DNA from: Candidatus Iainarchaeum sp.
GTDB taxonomy: Archaea > B1Sed10-29
DNA length: 7,063 nucleotides
Assembly (NCBI GenBank): GCA_003553825.1
Contig: PWFL01000051.1
Span: 1 to 7,063 of the forward strand
Reading direction: 5' to 3'
The notes under the pieces are model-generated. The model was not told the origin of the DNA. It did no database searches and was given only the letters and a program-made list of their open reading frames with translations. The position numbers and the translations under genes were made by a program. Each line of letters starts with the position of its first letter. The first letter of the stretch is position 1. This document shows, piece by piece, positions 5,177 through 7,063 of this stretch.

Positions 5177-5701
5177 TCAGGGTGTTATTCTTTTGATTTT
5201 GTAGTAGGTTATGTCCTGTTCCTTGTCAACTATTGCGTATATCATGGTTTTTTTCACGTTTTGGGATAGTCTTACTGCTCTGCTTAGTTCTGGGAAGCTG
5301 CATTGGTGTTCTTCTGGTACTGCGTGCACTAGCCATTTTGCGTGTCCGTCTCCTGGTTTGTCTCCTCTTTTGTATACTCTGAAGTGTGATCCGAATTTGA
5401 AACCTGTTTTCACGCAGAATCCTCTGTCTCTTAGGTCTCTGTATACTGCGTATTTTCTTGGGAATTCTTCGTTTCTGTTGGTGAATTGTTTTTTCAGTTC
5501 TTTTTTTGTTAGGTTTTTTCCTTCCGGATCTTTTACTTTGAAGTCTTTTCTTTTTTCTTTTAGGTACAGTGTTTCTTCCGGGGATAGTACTAGGTCCGAG
5601 GTTTCTTCTTCGTGGGTTTTTTCTCCGTATCCTTTTTCCTGTAGTTCTTCTTTCAGTTCTGGGTTTGTGACTGTGATTTTTTCTTCTGTTAGTAGTGGCA
5701 T
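5177..5701 (-). CDS. endA: tRNA-splicing endonuclease, homotetramer-size form
   Basis: 174 residues, the size of single-domain archaeal EndA subunits that assemble as alpha4. The enzyme cuts bulge-helix-bulge motifs at both ends of introns in pre-tRNA (and pre-rRNA), leaving 2',3'-cyclic phosphate ends. The N-terminal domain spans about 1-75. The catalytic nuclease fold begins near KYAVYRDLRDRGFCVKTGFKFG (83-104), the family signature. The catalytic triad appears intact: Tyr110 in FRVY, His120 in GDGHAKW and Lys150 or Lys151 in NVKKTMIYAIVD. There is no split, duplicated or inactive half, unlike the EndA variants of some small archaea. Start ATG 5701 has a textbook site, GGAGG at 5709-5713, 7 bases upstream. 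It is the first gene of the operon, preceded by the only gap with room for a promoter. Confidence 0.96.
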   Translation of the reverse strand: MPLLTEEKITVTNPELKEELQEKGYGEKTHEEETSDLVLSPEETLYLKEKRKDFKVKDPEGKNLTKKELKKQFTNRNEEFPRKYAVYRDLRDRGFCVKTGFKFGSHFRVYKRGDKPGDGHAKWLVHAVPEEHQCSFPELSRAVRLSQNVKKTMIYAIVDKEQDITYYKIKRITP

Positions 5702-5704
5702 TTT

Positions 5705-5713
5705 GATTCCTCC
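5705..5713 (-). promoter_or_regulatory. Ribosome binding site of endA
   Basis: The - strand GGAGGAATC, followed by AAA and ATG 5701. It is the most complete GGAGG in the operon, as expected for the leading gene, which cannot rely on coupling to an upstream stop codon. Confidence 0.75.
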
Positions 5714-5744
5714 GTGTCTTTTTTTTTCGTTAAGTGGATTGTAG

Positions 5745-5775
5745 ATTTAATGTGTTAAGGTACTGGACGTTTAAA
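5745..5775 (-). promoter_or_regulatory. Candidate promoter region of the endA operon
   Basis: Two TATA-like elements lie in the - strand gap: TTTAAA at 5770-5775, preceded by an A-rich BRE-like GAAAAACC, and ATTAAAT at 5745-5751. Starts about 25 bases downstream would give leaders of roughly 45 or 20 bases. The choice cannot be made from sequence alone. The 135-base gap 5702-5836 holds no gene. Confidence 0.35.
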
Positions 5776-5806
5776 GGTTTTTCTGGTGGATACTCTAGTA
5801 GTTGGG

Positions 5807-5832
5807 ATAAAGGAGAGAAATAGGAAAAAGGG
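5807..5832 (-). terminator. Candidate pyrimidine-tract terminator of the surface-protein gene
   Basis: Just after the TAA at 5837-5839, the - strand reads CCCTTTTTCCTATTTCTCTC and continues pyrimidine-rich. The AAAAACCCTTTTT at its start could also form a weak A-T hairpin. Its place between two same-strand genes fits termination before the endA promoter. Confidence 0.4.
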
Positions 5833-5836
5833 TTTT

Positions 5837-7063
5837 TTATTTTTCTAGGTTTTCTATTAGTCTTTGTCTCATGTCTTCTCTTTTGTAGTATCCTAGTCCC
5901 AGTATTATAAGCACGAATAGCACTGTTAGTCCTGCTGCTGGGCTTGCTAGTGCTCCTGTTACCATTCCTGCTAGCGTGGTTGGTTCTGTGGGTGTTGGTT
6001 CTGGTTCTTCCACATCTATGTCTCTTATATTTATCTTTATTTCTTCCACGTGTTGTCTTGGTATGTATCCTTGTTTCTGTATTTGTATCTCGGTTAATTC
6101 TCTTGGTGAGAGTGATGTGTCCCATGTTATTATGTTTTTTAGTTCTTCTTTGTCAGGGCTTGGTGTTATTCTTAGGTCTTCTATGGTGTTGGTTACTTTT
6201 GTTGGTATTTCCATCTTGATTCTTATGTTTCTGTTTTCTTCTAGTTGGTTTCTGAAGCTGTATTTTACAGTGGTTTTGTTTTCTTCTGGTTCGTATTCGT
6301 AGATTGGTGAGATTGAAATGTCAGCCTCCCAGATTGTGTCTAGAGCTTCTCTTATTCTTTCTTCAGGCACTAGGGTTATTTCTTCCATTACTCTTATTTC
6401 AACGGTATCGTGGTTTGTTCTGTTGTATTCGTCTATAACTTTTAGTTTTGGCCTGTATATTCCTGAGTATTCGTAGGTTGTTTGGGTTATTCCTGTTTCT
6501 GTGGATTCGTAGTCCCATTCTCCGTTTCCTATGAAGTCCCATTTGTACTTTACTATTCTGCTTCTGTGGCTTGATCCTGTTCCTCTGAGGGTTATTGGTT
6601 CTCCTACTATTGCTTCTCTGTCTCCTCCTGCGTTAGCTGATAGTAGTGCTGGTTCAGGTGGTTCTGGATCTGTTTTTGTTGTGAAGTTCCATATTCCGTA
6701 ACTCACGGTAGTGTCTTTGGATTCGAGTCTCACGTACCATCTGTAGGTGGTGTTTTCTTTTAGCCCTTCCCATTTGTAGGGTACTACTGTTCCGTTTTCA
6801 ATGTCTTCGAAGGTGGCTAGGTCTTCTTTTTCTTTGTAGTCTCTGAATGTAATGTTTGTTAGTTTGTCCTCTGGGTGTGTGATGTTTACTTTTAGAACTG
6901 GATTTGTTGAAACGTTTTGTTCTCCGTGTTCCGGGCTTATTAGTTCTGCTTTTGGCCAGTATATTTTTTCGAAGTTGGCTGTAATGGATTTGTTACTATC
7001 CATTGTGATTGTTATTTCGTGGTCATCTGATTCTACGTCTCCAGTCCATCCTTCGAAGTACCA
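5837..7063 (-). CDS. Surface protein with InlB-type repeat, Fn3-like and PKD domains and C-terminal membrane anchor (5' end outside window)
   Basis: 408 residues are visible and the frame stays open to the right edge, so the N-terminus is missing. Counting from base 7063: residues 1-31 (WYFEGWTGD ... TMDSNKSITANF) are the end of a divergent InlB B-repeat; about 36-130 form an Fn3-like domain ending YGIWNFTTK; about 142-226 form a PKD domain (VGEPITLRGTGSS, YKWDFIGNGEWD, YSGIYRPKLKVIDE). About 228-350 are a strand-rich domain I do not recognise. A Pro/Glu/Thr linker (EEPEPTPTEPTT) leads to a membrane helix at about 374-393 and a basic tail, KREDMRQR, that stays inside. Many Asn-X-Ser/Thr sequons suggest N-glycosylation. 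The likely role is a cell-surface adhesin or S-layer-associated protein. The in-frame ATG at 7003 falls inside the InlB repeat, so it is not a true start. Confidence 0.88.
   Translation of the reverse strand, partial: WYFEGWTGDVESDDHEITITMDSNKSITANFEKIYWPKAELISPEHGEQNVSTNPVLKVNITHPEDKLTNITFRDYKEKEDLATFEDIENGTVVPYKWEGLKENTTYRWYVRLESKDTTVSYGIWNFTTKTDPEPPEPALLSANAGGDREAIVGEPITLRGTGSSHRSRIVKYKWDFIGNGEWDYESTETGITQTTYEYSGIYRPKLKVIDEYNRTNHDTVEIRVMEEITLVPEERIREALDTIWEADISISPIYEYEPEENKTTVKYSFRNQLEENRNIRIKMEIPTKVTNTIEDLRITPSPDKEELKNIITWDTSLSPRELTEIQIQKQGYIPRQHVEEIKINIRDIDVEEPEPTPTEPTTLAGMVTGALASPAAGLTVLFVLIILGLGYYKREDMRQRLIENLEK

Noticed and set aside
5730..6125. A 131-codon - strand frame overlapping the end of the surface-protein gene
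   Set aside because: It is an off-frame shadow giving an Arg/Thr/Asn-rich product, and it covers the terminator and the proposed endA promoter gap.
1..7063. tRNA or rRNA genes, CRISPR arrays, insertion sequences
   Set aside because: I saw no cloverleaf-type sequence with a GTTCRANNC loop, no regularly spaced direct repeats and no transposase or terminal inverted repeats. Absence was judged by eye only.

Overview
This window is archaeal chromosomal DNA. Four genes belong to families of archaeal or archaeal/eukaryotic information processing: a beta-CASP metallo-beta-lactamase RNase, an NMD3-like ribosome protein, diphthine synthase (DphB) and tRNA-splicing endonuclease (EndA). A DUF357 protein, from a family I know only from archaea, sits beside them. 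Ribosome binding sites match the archaeal 16S tail (GGAGGTGATC type). The small, tightly packed genes, shortened NMD3 and very Lys/Glu-rich proteins would suit a reduced (perhaps DPANN-like) archaeon, but that placement is inference. The proteome is not uniformly acidic, so a salt-in halophile is not indicated.

Layout. Left arm, + strand: the 3' end of a beta-CASP RNase (1-321), an NMD3-like zinc-finger protein (335-1060), then a 96-base gap with a candidate TATA box and a 12-bp palindrome, and a small unknown protein (1157-1429). That gene meets the opposing operon tail to tail, with the two stop codons overlapping.

Right arm, - strand (5701 down to 1426): an eight-gene run in the order endA, two Lys/Glu-rich coiled-coil proteins, a DHH/DHHA1 phosphoesterase, dphB, a DUF357 protein, a single-pass membrane protein with an extracytoplasmic beta domain, and a tiny helical protein. 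Gaps are at most about 30 bases and two junctions are ATGA overlaps, so this looks like one operon read from a promoter in the 135-base gap at 5702-5836. Upstream of that gap, also on the - strand, is the C-terminal part of a large surface protein (InlB-type repeat, Fn3-like, PKD, C-terminal membrane anchor) that runs off the right edge.

Theme. The recognised cytosolic genes deal with RNA maturation, nucleic-acid turnover and translation: RNA 3'-end processing, 60S-type subunit maturation, intron removal, nucleic-acid phosphoesterase activity and elongation factor 2 modification. The coiled-coil pair and the DUF357/membrane-protein pair are the unexplained members. The clearest oddity is translational. 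Most operon genes share a GATNAAAATG start context, and the DUF357 gene carries the same context with ATA where ATG should be.
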